Source of the DNA: an uncultured Eubacteriales bacterium
GTDB taxonomy: Bacteria > Bacillota > Clostridia > Peptostreptococcales > Anaerovoracaceae
Length of the DNA stretch: 51,062 nt
NCBI GenBank assembly: GCA_902790905.1
Contig: CADATO010000017.1
Span: 1-51,062, forward strand
Direction: 5' to 3'
In this document: piece by piece, positions 17,099 to 25,772 of the stretch
How the letters are laid out: every line of letters starts with the position of its first letter
How positions within the stretch are numbered: the first letter of the stretch is position 1
Translations under genes and position numbers: made by a program
The notes under the pieces: generated by a model
The model's database searches: none
Told to the model about the DNA's origin: nothing
What the model saw: only the letters and a program-made list of their open reading frames with translations

Positions 17099-18437
17099 GA
17101 TCACCCGCTCCATCCTGGTGGTTTCCCTGACCGTGTTCCTGGCGACACTGCTGGTCATCATGGTGGCGACGTACAGTTATTTCACCAGCGTGCAAAGAGC
17201 CCAGCTCGCTGTGGAAAGCGACCTTGCCGCACAGGGTGTCGCCCTGTCCGGCGAGGAATTCCTGCAGGCCTTTGACGAGGATGAATACCGCATCACCTGG
17301 ATCGCCCCGGACGGCGAGATCCTGTACGACAACAAAGCCTCCAGCCAGGATATGACCAACCACCTCGAACGCGAGGAGATCAAAGATGCGTTCGCCACCG
17401 GATACGGGGAGAGCGAGCGGTATTCCAATACGCTGTCAAAGCGATTCCTGTACTCCGCCCGGCTTCTCCCGGACGGCACGGTCATCCGCCTCTCCCACGA
17501 GCAGAACACCATCTGGTCCCTGCTGCTCGGTTTTCTGCAGCCCATCCTGCTGCTGATCCTGCTGGCGCTGGGCCTCTCCTACTGGCTGGCTGTCCGCCTG
17601 TCCCGGAAGATCACCGCGCCGATCAACCAGATCGACCCGAACACGCCGGGGGCCTACGTGCGTGAGGAAGAATACAAAGAGATCTCCCCGCTGCTCAGGA
17701 AAATGATCCAGCAGCAGGCAGTGATCCGGCAGAGTCAGGCGGAACTCGAAAAAACATCGCAGCTCCGGCAGGAATTCACCGCCAACGTATCACACGAACT
17801 GAAGACGCCGCTGCACGTGATCTCCGGCTATGCGGAGCTTCTGGAGCAGGGCATGGCAAGAGAAGAAGATGTCGTCCCGTTCGCCGGCAAGATCCGCAGC
17901 GAATCGCAGCGTATGACAAAACTGGTCGAGGACATCATCGACCTCAGCAAGCTGGACAGCGGCGGGCTGGATCTCACAAAAGAGCCCGTCGACCTGTATC
18001 AGATCGCGGAGAACGCGGTCGACAGCCTGCTCCCCGTCGCGGAAGACAGAAAGATCAGCCTCACCCTCACCGGCGGGCCGGCGCCCATGACGGGCGTGAG
18101 ACAGGTCCTTTACGGCATTGTCTATAACCTGTGCGACAACGCGATCAAATACAGCCTGGACGGCGGCCACGTCGAAGTATTCGTGGAGTCTCACCCCTCC
18201 TACATCAACCTGGCCGTCAAGGATGACGGGATCGGCATTCCCAAAGAGCATCAGGAACGCATTTTCGAACGGTTTTACCGCGTCGATAAAAGCCGCTCAA
18301 AAGAGGCCGGCGGCACAGGCCTCGGCCTCTCTATCGTCAAGCATGGTGCGATGATTCACGACGCGGAGATCAGTCTGGCCAGCGCGCCGGATCTCGGGAC
18401 AACGGTCAGTGTCCGGTTCCCGAAAGAAAGCAACTAG
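17088..18437 (+). CDS. Sensor histidine kinase (PhoR-like)
   Basis: The 449-residue product has TM1 (about 8-30), an extracellular sensor of about 110 residues, TM2 (about 145-170), a HisKA domain with H236 in NVSHELKTPL, and an HATPase with N box NLCDNAIKYS, G1 DDGIGIP and G2 GTGLGLSIVKH. The external domain is of the size seen in PhoR-type sensors. It overlaps the regulator gene by 11 bases. Its TAG stop shares a CTAG palindrome with the stop of the convergent zinc-ribbon gene. Confidence 0.92.
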   Translation: MTSKITRSILVVSLTVFLATLLVIMVATYSYFTSVQRAQLAVESDLAAQGVALSGEEFLQAFDEDEYRITWIAPDGEILYDNKASSQDMTNHLEREEIKDAFATGYGESERYSNTLSKRFLYSARLLPDGTVIRLSHEQNTIWSLLLGFLQPILLLILLALGLSYWLAVRLSRKITAPINQIDPNTPGAYVREEEYKEISPLLRKMIQQQAVIRQSQAELEKTSQLRQEFTANVSHELKTPLHVISGYAELLEQGMAREEDVVPFAGKIRSESQRMTKLVEDIIDLSKLDSGGLDLTKEPVDLYQIAENAVDSLLPVAEDRKISLTLTGGPAPMTGVRQVLYGIVYNLCDNAIKYSLDGGHVEVFVESHPSYINLAVKDDGIGIPKEHQERIFERFYRVDKSRSKEAGGTGLGLSIVKHGAMIHDAEISLASAPDLGTTVSVRFPKESN

Positions 18438-19228
18438 ATCGGTTTTTTACGTCCGCAGTTGACGCAGAACGCGCCGTGGTTCTCTGTCCCGCAGTCCGGG
18501 CAGAACCACCGCACGGGGCGGGGCTTACCGCAGGCCGAGCAGAAGTTGCTGTTGTTGACCTGCCCGCATTCGCAGGTCCACTCCCCGTCTTTTGGTGCAG
18601 GCTCCGCTGCAGGCGATTCCGGGGCAGGGTATCTGCCGGGCAGCAGCACGTGCTGGATCTCTTTGCCCATGTACGCGAGCTCGCGGAACGCGGGATCATC
18701 TTCAGCGGTCGGTCTGGCAGACGGGTCGGACAGTTCAAAGTCGATCTCCTTAAACCACGGATGATTGACCGTCATATGCATGTTGAACGCATACTCGTAT
18801 TCATAGCGCTTGGGCTCGTAGCTCTCGTACGTGCCGTCATCGAGCTGCTTCTTGACCTCGTTCTCATTCTTCACGACCTCGATCACCGCATCGCGCAGCA
18901 TGATCCGCGTGAGCAGATCCGGGTTCTCCTTTCGCCAGTCGTCATCGTCGCAGACAATAAACTTCCCGTTCTTAGTATTCGCGATGACTTTCATCCCGTT
19001 GCCGCTCTCAAAATCCGGATGGAAGGAGGCCAGCGCCTTCTTGTTCTCTTCCCGGTAGGCGAGGTGCTCTTTCACTTCAGCTGCCGAGAACTTCTTTTTT
19101 CCTGTCATGAACGGCGACATCTTGCGTGAGCACGCGCTGCAGAGCAGTCCGTCAGCGATCTTGATCTTGCCCAGAACACCTACATCTTTGCCGCAGATAC
19201 AGCATTCTCCAGTCTTGAACAGTGGCAT
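18434..19228 (-). CDS. DUF4428-domain zinc-ribbon protein
   Basis: The 264-residue product begins with a small zinc-binding domain of DUF4428 type (C9/C12 in CCICGKDVG, C33/C36 in CSAC). A charged central region of unknown fold follows, then a Pro/Ala linker (PAPESPAAEPAPKDG) and two C-terminal zinc ribbons (CECG...CSACG and CPDCG...CVNCG). No enzymatic motif is seen. Such multi-ribbon proteins are thought to be adaptors or nucleic-acid binding, but the function is unknown. The ribosome binding site is AGGAGGG. Confidence 0.75.
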   Translation of the reverse strand: MPLFKTGECCICGKDVGVLGKIKIADGLLCSACSRKMSPFMTGKKKFSAAEVKEHLAYREENKKALASFHPDFESGNGMKVIANTKNGKFIVCDDDDWRKENPDLLTRIMLRDAVIEVVKNENEVKKQLDDGTYESYEPKRYEYEYAFNMHMTVNHPWFKEIDFELSDPSARPTAEDDPAFRELAYMGKEIQHVLLPGRYPAPESPAAEPAPKDGEWTCECGQVNNSNFCSACGKPRPVRWFCPDCGTENHGAFCVNCGRKKPI

Positions 19229-19364
19229 AGCGATCCCTCCTTATCCTGTCGTATTATTTATTCCGTGTTCGCACACTCTCTTATTTTCTATTTTAAACAA
19301 ATCGCCAGAAAGTGCAATGCAGTCCCGCTTAGCGGACGCCTTTTTCTTCCCCCGCTTCCTATGC

Positions 19365-19370
19365 TATAAT
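19365..19370 (+). promoter_or_regulatory. Extended -10 promoter of the hypB pair
   Basis: TGCTATAAT is an extended -10 with a perfect TATAAT; the -35 region (TTTTCT) is weak. The first HypB start codon is 34 bases downstream. Confidence 0.55.
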
Positions 19371-19403
19371 AGCGGTGAATTTGCAACGAATGAAGGAGAT
19401 AGT

Positions 19404-20117
19404 ATGGAACTGGCGAAAGTCATCGAACTGAAAGAGTCGATCCTGGAGAACAACGACCAGGATGCGCAGGTGCTGCGCGACGAACTCAAAACAAAAAAAA
19501 TCTGCCTGGTCAACCTGATGTCGAGCCCCGGCTCCGGCAAGACCACCACCCTGCTGGCGCTGAACAGGTACTTCAAAGATCAGATCAGCTGGGGCGTGAT
19601 GGAGGCGGACATCGACTCGTCGGTCGATGCGCAGACGATGCTCGAGGCGGGTGTGCCGTCCGTGCAGCTGCATACCGGCGGCATGTGTCATCTGGATGCC
19701 GACATGACGAGACAGGGCATCCGCGCCATGGAATCGCACATCGCCGAAAAGAACAATAACGGAATGAGCGATTCCGATAAGAGCGGCCTCGACCTGCTGT
19801 TCCTCGAAAACATCGGCAACCTGGTCTGCCCCGCGGAGTTCGACACCGGCGCCGCCCTCAACATGACGATCCTGTCCGTCCCGGAAGGCGACGACAAACC
19901 GGCCAAATACCCGCTCATGTACGAAGTGGCGGACCTGCTGGTCGTGAACAAGATCGATGCGCTTGCCGTGTTTGATTTTGATAAAGAGAGAATGGAACGC
20001 GATGTCCTGACCCGCAACCCGGACATGAAGATCTTCTACATCTCCGCCCTCACCGGCGAAGGCGTGGAGGAACTGGCCAGCTACCTCATTGAGAAGACAA
20101 AGGAGTGGAACGCATAA
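19404..20117 (+). CDS. hypB: HypB-like nickel-insertion GTPase, copy 1
   Basis: A 237-residue SIMIBI GTPase with P-loop SPGSGKTT (41-48), the metal and dimer-interface GGMCHLDADM, the family block ENIGNLVCPAEFDTGA and guanine-specificity NKID. HypB delivers nickel to [NiFe]-hydrogenase or other nickel enzymes. It lacks an N-terminal His-rich nickel store. Compared with copy 2 it has an extra polar insert (EKNNNGMSDSDKSG) before the switch region. The start has AAGGAG 5 bases upstream; longer in-frame sequence upstream has no support. Its TAA overlaps the ATG of copy 2. Confidence 0.88.
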   Translation: MELAKVIELKESILENNDQDAQVLRDELKTKKICLVNLMSSPGSGKTTTLLALNRYFKDQISWGVMEADIDSSVDAQTMLEAGVPSVQLHTGGMCHLDADMTRQGIRAMESHIAEKNNNGMSDSDKSGLDLLFLENIGNLVCPAEFDTGAALNMTILSVPEGDDKPAKYPLMYEVADLLVVNKIDALAVFDFDKERMERDVLTRNPDMKIFYISALTGEGVEELASYLIEKTKEWNA

Positions 20118-20785
20118 TGGGAGAAGTCAGAGTCATCGAAGTACACGAAGATGTCTTCGCACAGAACAACCACGCCGCGGCGGACGTCCGGCAGATGCTC
20201 GCGGATAACGGCACCTTCTTCATCAACGTCATGTCCGCACCGGGCTCCGGCAAGACCACCCTGCTCACCGCGCTGATCAGCCGCCTGAAGGATAAAGTCA
20301 ACATCGCCGAGATGGACGTCGACATCGAGTCGTCTCTCGACGCGCAGCGGGTCGCGGATGCAACGGGCGTCAAGTCTCTGCAGATCCACAACGGCGGGCT
20401 GTGTCACATCGACGCAGACATGACAAAGCGCGCCCTGCAGGATTTTGATATCGAAGGCGTGGACCTTCTCATCCTCGAGAACATCGGCAACCTTGTCTGC
20501 CCCGCGGAGTTCGACACCGGCGCACATAAGAATGTGATGCTGCTGTCCGTCCCCGAGGGCGACGACAAACCGCTGAAATACCCGCTCATGTTCACCGTGA
20601 GCGACATCGTCCTGATCACCAAGACGGACACCATGGGCTTTTTCAACTTCGATCCGGACAAAGCAAAAGAACGCATCCTGAAACTCAATCCGAACGCGGT
20701 GATCCTACCCGTCAGCGCCAAAACCGGCGAAGGCATGGAGGAATTAGAATCGCTCATTCTGGATGCAGTTCAGAAAAACAAATAG
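20117..20785 (+). CDS. hypB: HypB-like nickel-insertion GTPase, copy 2
   Basis: The 222-residue product is a full-length HypB with P-loop APGSGKTT (41-48), GGLCHIDADM, ENIGNLVCPAEFDTGA and ITKTD. It starts in the TAATG overlap with copy 1 and has AGGAG 11 bases upstream. The two are clearly paralogous but diverged, so this is an old duplication kept as a pair, perhaps acting as a heterodimer. No HypA or hydrogenase structural gene is in the window. Confidence 0.88.
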   Translation: MGEVRVIEVHEDVFAQNNHAAADVRQMLADNGTFFINVMSAPGSGKTTLLTALISRLKDKVNIAEMDVDIESSLDAQRVADATGVKSLQIHNGGLCHIDADMTKRALQDFDIEGVDLLILENIGNLVCPAEFDTGAHKNVMLLSVPEGDDKPLKYPLMFTVSDIVLITKTDTMGFFNFDPDKAKERILKLNPNAVILPVSAKTGEGMEELESLILDAVQKNK

Positions 20786-20829
20786 TTGAAAGTGCCCTGA
20801 CCGGCACCGCTAAAGGAGCTCACCGCGCC

Positions 20830-21249
20830 ATGATGCATTTCAAATACGTCCGCATCCAGGGACAGGAACTCGCCGCCAACACCATGTACGCCAAGGGCAT
20901 TTTCAGCATGTGCTGGCAGCTCATCCAGAACGATACGATGATCGACGAAGATGCCGATCTCTACCGCGAGATCGACGACTGGTTTGCCTCGCACCTGCCC
21001 TGGCCCGAGCCATGCAAACGGCAGGAGAAAGTCGTCTGTTTTTTCAAGACCGAGAACTCCGAAGAGATGATGAAGATGATCCGCCCGGCGCTGTGGCTGC
21101 TCGAGCGGTACAACCATCCATACTATCTCGTCTACACCAACACCCCCGGCGAGATCGTCTACGAAGACAAGTACCAGGTCGTCGTGAAGGTGCCCGGCAC
21201 TCTGACGATCGAAGAACTCCAGGAGAGCTGGAGCCCCGAAGAAGACTGA
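20830..21249 (+). CDS. Conserved-looking hypothetical protein downstream of the HypB pair
   Basis: A soluble 139-residue protein that I do not recognise. It is acidic, with aromatic clusters (DDWFASHLPWPEPCKRQ, LLERYNHPYYLVYTNTPGEI), no membrane segment and no metal motif beyond two isolated cysteines. The AAAGGAG site precedes the ATG by 11 bases, only 44 bases after the second hypB, so it is probably in the same transcript. A role with the HypB pair is a guess from position only. Confidence 0.6.
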   Translation: MMHFKYVRIQGQELAANTMYAKGIFSMCWQLIQNDTMIDEDADLYREIDDWFASHLPWPEPCKRQEKVVCFFKTENSEEMMKMIRPALWLLERYNHPYYLVYTNTPGEIVYEDKYQVVVKVPGTLTIEELQESWSPEED

Positions 21250-21359
21250 GCGCTGCACCGGGAGCAGCGGCTGAATAAGAAAGAAGAATCGCTCTGGTAG
21301 CAGAGTACCTACCACTTACAGCAAGACACAAGCAACGCACAATATCAGAGGAGTTGGTT

Positions 21360-22043
21360 ATGAAAGCGATTCTACGTACACTGCGGTCCGTCCCCCGGTG
21401 GGGATGGGCATTTGGATTTGGCTATTTCGCCCTGCAGTACGGCATGTACCGCCTCGGCGCATGGCTAAGCCGCGTGATCGGCACGATTGATTACGCATTT
21501 CCCTGCAAGATCCCGGTGATCGATGACCTCTTCCCGGTCATCCCCGTCTTCGTCGTGATCTATCTCTTTTCGTACGTGTTCTGGATCTGCGGGCCCATCG
21601 CCGTGTCTCTGACCGCAAAGCGCAACTTCGTGAATTACATCTGCGGCCTGTCACTGGCCTATGTGATCGGCTTCCTGTTCTTTGTCTTCCTGCCGACCTG
21701 CATGGACCGCACTGCCGAGGGGCTCATGGCCATCGCCGCCGAGCCCGGGTTTTTCAACCAGCTGCTGGCGACCGTCTACGCGGCGGACGGCAGCACCCTC
21801 GCATTCAACCTGTTCCCGTCCTACCACTGTCTGATCAGCCTGTACTGCTATCTGGGCGTGCGCAAACAGCCTGAGATCTCCAAAGGCTTTCAGGTGTACT
21901 CGCTCGTCATGGTCGTGCTGATCTGCCTGTCGACGCTCTTCACCAAGCAGCACTACATCATCGACATGGTCGGCGGGCTGGGGATCTCCCTCGCCTGCTA
22001 TGCACTGATGCATCGCCTCGATCCAGGCAGGAAATATCAGTAG
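21360..22043 (+). CDS. PAP2-superfamily membrane protein
   Basis: The 227-residue product has about six membrane helices. It shows PAP2 motif C2 (PSYHCLIS) and motif C3 (STLFTKQHYIIDMVGG), giving both catalytic histidines and the aspartate. The usual motif C1 (KxxxxxxRP) is not evident, as in the PAP2_3 / inositol-phosphorylceramide-synthase-like branch. It probably acts on a lipid phosphate at the membrane. AGAGGAG precedes the ATG; an upstream TTG is unlikely. Confidence 0.82.
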   Translation: MKAILRTLRSVPRWGWAFGFGYFALQYGMYRLGAWLSRVIGTIDYAFPCKIPVIDDLFPVIPVFVVIYLFSYVFWICGPIAVSLTAKRNFVNYICGLSLAYVIGFLFFVFLPTCMDRTAEGLMAIAAEPGFFNQLLATVYAADGSTLAFNLFPSYHCLISLYCYLGVRKQPEISKGFQVYSLVMVVLICLSTLFTKQHYIIDMVGGLGISLACYALMHRLDPGRKYQ

Positions 22044-22172
22044 CCCCCCTGCATGCGGCAGCCATTTTTTCGCACGGCGCAGCCGCTTGCTCCGATCACA
22101 CAAATCCGCTGTGCAGGATGACCTCCGCCGTGGTACAATCTCATTACTATGTGAACCAGAAAGGAGTACCCC

Positions 22173-23300
22173 GTGGATATCAGAACTTTTAAAGTAGAGC
22201 AGTGGATGAACGAGTACGAAACCAACTGCAAATATAACCTGGCCGAGACCTGCATCGATTCTCTGACGATCAGAGAACTCATCGAGCTGGCCGGTCTTGA
22301 CGTGAGCGATTACATGAACAAGCTTGCGGACACCAGACTGACCTACAGCCACATCTACGGATCGCCGGAGCTGCTCAGCGGCATCGCCGGTCTGTACGGC
22401 GATAAGATCAATCCGGAGAATATCCTCCCGATGCACGGCGCGATCGGCGCGAATTATCATATCCTGATGACGCTCATCGATCCGGACGACAACATGGTGT
22501 CCGTCATGCCGACGTACCAGCAGCACTACTCCATCCCCGAGTCGATCGGGGCGGAGGTGCGCATCCTGAATCTGAACCTTGAAAACCACTTCCTGCCCGA
22601 CATCGAAAAGCTGAAGAGCCTGGTCGATGAGAATACCAAAGTCATCACCATGAACAGCCCGAACAACCCGTCGGGCTCCCTGATCCCGAAAGAGACGATG
22701 GAGCAGGTCATCGAGATCGCGAGAAGCGTCGGCGCCTATGTGCTGTGCGACGAGGTCTACCGCGGCATCTCCGAGGACGGCAGCTACATGTACTCCGTCG
22801 CGGATCTCTATGAGAAGGGCATCTCCGTCGGCAGCATGTCCAAGTCCTGGTCCATGGCGGGCGTGCGCCTCGGCTGGATCGCCACACAGGACATGGCACT
22901 CATCGGCCGCTGCCGCGAACGCAGGGACTACGACACGATCAGCTGCCCTGTCATCGACGACAAGCTGGCTGCTCTGGCACTGGCGAACAAGGATAAGATC
23001 ATCGCGCGCAACCGCGCCATCCTGAACGCCAACAGAAAGATCCTGGACGACTGGGTGAAGGCGACACCGGAGGTCTATTACCAGCGGCCGGAAGCAGGCA
23101 CCACCGCCCTCGTTTACTACAAAAAAAATATGCCCTCCCGCGAGCTCTGCAAGCGCCTGGTCAAAGAGACCGGCGTCCTGTTCACCCCGGGAGAGTGCTT
23201 TGAAATGGAAGGTGCCGTCCGCATCGGCTATGCGTTCGACCCGGATGTCCTGCAGAAGGGCCTGGACCTGTTTGCGGACTTCTTGAAGACCATTGACTGA
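22173..23300 (+). CDS. Class I/II PLP-dependent aminotransferase
   Basis: The 375-residue product is of fold type I with MNSPNNPSGSL, VLCDEVYRGI and the PLP lysine in SMSKSWSMAGVRLGW; the Arg that binds the substrate carboxylate is in VRIGYAF near the C-terminus. The start is GTG with AAGGAG upstream. The substrate is not apparent; sequences of this type include amino-acid transaminases and cyclising enzymes. It is monocistronic and followed by a strong terminator. Confidence 0.88.
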   Translation: MDIRTFKVEQWMNEYETNCKYNLAETCIDSLTIRELIELAGLDVSDYMNKLADTRLTYSHIYGSPELLSGIAGLYGDKINPENILPMHGAIGANYHILMTLIDPDDNMVSVMPTYQQHYSIPESIGAEVRILNLNLENHFLPDIEKLKSLVDENTKVITMNSPNNPSGSLIPKETMEQVIEIARSVGAYVLCDEVYRGISEDGSYMYSVADLYEKGISVGSMSKSWSMAGVRLGWIATQDMALIGRCRERRDYDTISCPVIDDKLAALALANKDKIIARNRAILNANRKILDDWVKATPEVYYQRPEAGTTALVYYKKNMPSRELCKRLVKETGVLFTPGECFEMEGAVRIGYAFDPDVLQKGLDLFADFLKTID

Positions 23301-23331
23301 TCCGCCGCGCGGCGTTCTGCTCTGTCTGTTC

Positions 23332-23361
23332 AGGCTGCCTGTCTTTACAGGTAGCCTTTTT
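23332..23361 (+). terminator. Terminator after the aminotransferase
   Basis: AGGCTGCCTGT pairs with ACAGGTAGCCT (one G-T pair) around a CTTT loop and is followed by TTTTT. Its right half lies within the last codons of the convergent TIM-barrel gene. Confidence 0.85.
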
Positions 23362-24112
23362 CCTGCAGCCAGTAGAACGAGTCCGTCCCCGTGATCAGCT
23401 CCGCCGTCACCGTGATGTCGTCCCGGCCGATCGCGAGCGTATCGTCAAGGATCCGGGCGATGTCCACTGTCCCTTCCGTAAATCCCCTGTGATAATCTGC
23501 CTTCCCGTCATTGTTGTGGATGTGCAGATGCTTGAGGTACGGCGCGAGCGTCTGCATCCATTCATCCTGGCTGTTCTGGCTGACGATGTTGGCGTGCCCG
23601 ACATCGTAGCAGATCCCCACGCGCGGGTCGTTCACGCTTTTCGCGATCTCCGCCAGCATGTACGGCTCGTCGTCCAGCACGTTCTCGATCGCGATCTCGA
23701 AGTCGTCCGGTTTGTCCGCCATAAAGTCCGTCCAGAACGCGACAGACTGCGGGATGTGCCATTCCTTGAAATAGACGAACGGCACGTAGCCGGAATGGAC
23801 CACCATCTTCTTCACGCCCAGGTCGAGCGCCCGTTTTGCCGCCTGCTCAAATCTGTCCCGCGCCAGCTGCTTCGCCTTCGGGTCGATCGCCGCCGGGAAC
23901 AGTTCATTGAACGGCGCATGCAGCACCAGCGCCCGGTATTTCTGCAGATCCTTTCTGATGACCGTCTGGACCTTCTCTCCCCGCGGCTCATCCATGTTTT
24001 CCGCCTGGCAGTACTGGTCGAGTTCGACCGCCACGCCGAATTCATCGGCCACTTTTCTCCAGCTTGCGCAGACCGTTGCGATCGCAAGCCTGTCTTTCAG
24101 TGTTCCAGCCAA
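23345..24112 (-). CDS. Xylose-isomerase-like TIM-barrel protein
   Basis: A 255-residue sugar-phosphate isomerase/epimerase-family protein (AP-endonuclease 2 fold). Candidate metal ligands and barrel motifs are visible: VHSGY, IENV, CYDVGHANI, HIHNNDGKADYHRGF and the final TAELI. The start codon is TTG with AGGAAGGG upstream. It lies 47 bases after the last ECF gene on the same strand with no terminator between, so it may be the end of the B12 operon, but nothing links it to cobalamin chemically. Substrate unknown. Confidence 0.82.
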   Translation of the reverse strand: MAGTLKDRLAIATVCASWRKVADEFGVAVELDQYCQAENMDEPRGEKVQTVIRKDLQKYRALVLHAPFNELFPAAIDPKAKQLARDRFEQAAKRALDLGVKKMVVHSGYVPFVYFKEWHIPQSVAFWTDFMADKPDDFEIAIENVLDDEPYMLAEIAKSVNDPRVGICYDVGHANIVSQNSQDEWMQTLAPYLKHLHIHNNDGKADYHRGFTEGTVDIARILDDTLAIGRDDITVTAELITGTDSFYWLQEKGYL

Positions 24113-24159
24113 AACAGTATTCCCTTCCTCATTCTTGCAAGTCGAAGATACCGGCTATG

Positions 24160-25074
24160 CTATAGGTTCATAACAGTACGCCCACGCTGCTGATATGCCC
24201 CGGCCAGACTGCTCCTCAGGCGCTGCGCCCCATACAGTTCCAGCCCCAGCGGGAGCAGCAGCATCACCGCATAGGCAGCATAAAAGATATATGACACCCA
24301 TGTGATCCGGTTGAAGATGATCTCCGGGTCATACAGGATATACGTCTGGTCCAGCATCACGGCCATCGCGGTCAGCGTCAGACAGATGAACAGCACGATC
24401 ACGACCGTCCGGTCGCGGTGGTCAAACCGGTAGATGCTGAAAGCCGTCCGCCCCTTCAGCGCATAGCCGCGGCTTTTCATCGAGGCGGAGGAAGTCCCGA
24501 AGCTCTCCAGCGTCCACGTGATCAGGATCGACAGGAGCCGCAGGCAGTTGATGATCCGCCGGCCGATATTGCCCTGCCCAGGTCCGCGCCCGATGCCGCA
24601 CTGTGCGATGCGGATCTTCCGCGCCCGCGCCTTGATCTGCGGCACGCTGCGCAGCAGGATGGACAGGAACAGCGACAGTTTCGGGGAGATCCTGCCGAAC
24701 AGATACACGATCTTGTCCGATGAGAAGACCGCGAAGACGCAGGACATCCACATGATGGCCGCCGCCACCGTCAGCGCCAGCACAGCGCCGTAGACATACG
24801 ACTCCAGCGTGATGTCATTGCCCGCGAAATTGCGGCCGAGAACGGTCATCCCGAAATGGTGGTAAAACCCGTACCACCAGGTGTACGCCGCCGCCAGCGG
24901 CAGCAGGACCAGGTTGAACACCAGCGCCTTCACGCCGTTCAGATGCACGGAATACACAAATGCCGCCACGAACGATATGCCAAGATACACCGGATGACGG
25001 AACCAGAGAGTTCCCGTCAGTGCGGCGATGAAAAACAGCAGATTGATCGTTGGATGGTAGCTTTCAAATTTCAT
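24160..25074 (-). CDS. ecfT: ECF transporter T component (EcfT), second in the operon
   Basis: The 304-residue product has about six membrane helices in an N-terminal and a C-terminal group, separated by a long amphipathic cytoplasmic part. It shows the coupling motif MKSRGYALKGRT. EcfT links the paired ATPases to the S component. Another, different EcfT is encoded 2.4 kb upstream in the same operon. The start overlaps the stop of the S-component gene as ATGA. Confidence 0.88.
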   Translation of the reverse strand: MKFESYHPTINLLFFIAALTGTLWFRHPVYLGISFVAAFVYSVHLNGVKALVFNLVLLPLAAAYTWWYGFYHHFGMTVLGRNFAGNDITLESYVYGAVLALTVAAAIMWMSCVFAVFSSDKIVYLFGRISPKLSLFLSILLRSVPQIKARARKIRIAQCGIGRGPGQGNIGRRIINCLRLLSILITWTLESFGTSSASMKSRGYALKGRTAFSIYRFDHRDRTVVIVLFICLTLTAMAVMLDQTYILYDPEIIFNRITWVSYIFYAAYAVMLLLPLGLELYGAQRLRSSLAGAYQQRGRTVMNL

Positions 25075-25772
25075 TGATCCAGCATCCCGTATTTGGTCTT
25101 AACCCGTTCCAGCTTTTCGCTCACCGGCTTCAGCAGCAGGAGCAGTGTGACCGCTGTGCATGTCCCGTGGATCGCATTGACCGGCAGTCCCGCCACGTAG
25201 ATCGTCGAGATGGAAGCGCCGTTGAGTTCCGTCATGCTCAGGAACAGTGCTGCCGTATCGAGCAGCGGACCGATCAGGCACAGGATCAGAAGACCGCCGA
25301 TGACGGAAGTCTGGATGCGCTTGTCCGGTGACATGATCGCTTTTTTCGCCAGCAGTCCCGCCAGGCAGCCAGCCAGCCCGTAGGCGAACATCTGCCAGGG
25401 TGTCCAGGGTCCCTGCCCGTACACAAAGTTGCTCGCAAAGGCGCCGAGCGCGCCGATGATAAAGCCGGCTTCCGGTCCGAGGGCGATCCCGCTGATCATG
25501 ATCAGCCCCGTCATGGCGGAGAAGTACGGGATCATGACGAACGCGATGCGGCCCATCGCGCAGATCGCCGCCATCACCGCCAGCGTGACCAGTTCTCTGG
25601 CCGACGGCGCCCGGTATTCAAAGTGCACAAAGAACGGCAGCATCATCAGGATCATGACGACCAGGCTGCTCAGATAGTACTGCCTGTCTCCCAGCTTCAG
25701 CGACAGCATCAGCACGGCCGGGATCAGTAGGACGATCACCAGGGTTTCAGCAATGCGTTTCCCTTTTTTCAT
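25071..25772 (-). CDS. ECF transporter S component, probable cobalamin binder (CbrT-like)
   Basis: The 233-residue product has six or seven membrane helices. The block PSARELVTLAVMAAICAMGR, then GIALGPEAGFIIGALGAFAS and NFVYGQGPWTPWQMFAYGLA, is characteristic of S components in vitamin B12 ECF loci. It would bind the vitamin at the outer face and topple with the T/ATPase module. The cobalamin riboswitch at the head of the operon supports this substrate. ATGA overlaps join it to both neighbours. Confidence 0.82.
   Translation of the reverse strand: MKKGKRIAETLVIVLLIPAVLMLSLKLGDRQYYLSSLVVMILMMLPFFVHFEYRAPSARELVTLAVMAAICAMGRIAFVMIPYFSAMTGLIMISGIALGPEAGFIIGALGAFASNFVYGQGPWTPWQMFAYGLAGCLAGLLAKKAIMSPDKRIQTSVIGGLLILCLIGPLLDTAALFLSMTELNGASISTIYVAGLPVNAIHGTCTAVTLLLLLKPVSEKLERVKTKYGMLDQ

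Noticed and set aside
24113-24159. A promoter between the last ECF gene and the TIM-barrel gene
   Set aside because: The 47-base gap shows no convincing -35/-10 pair, and the TTG start has only a loosely placed purine-rich site. It is left as a possible operon tail gene.
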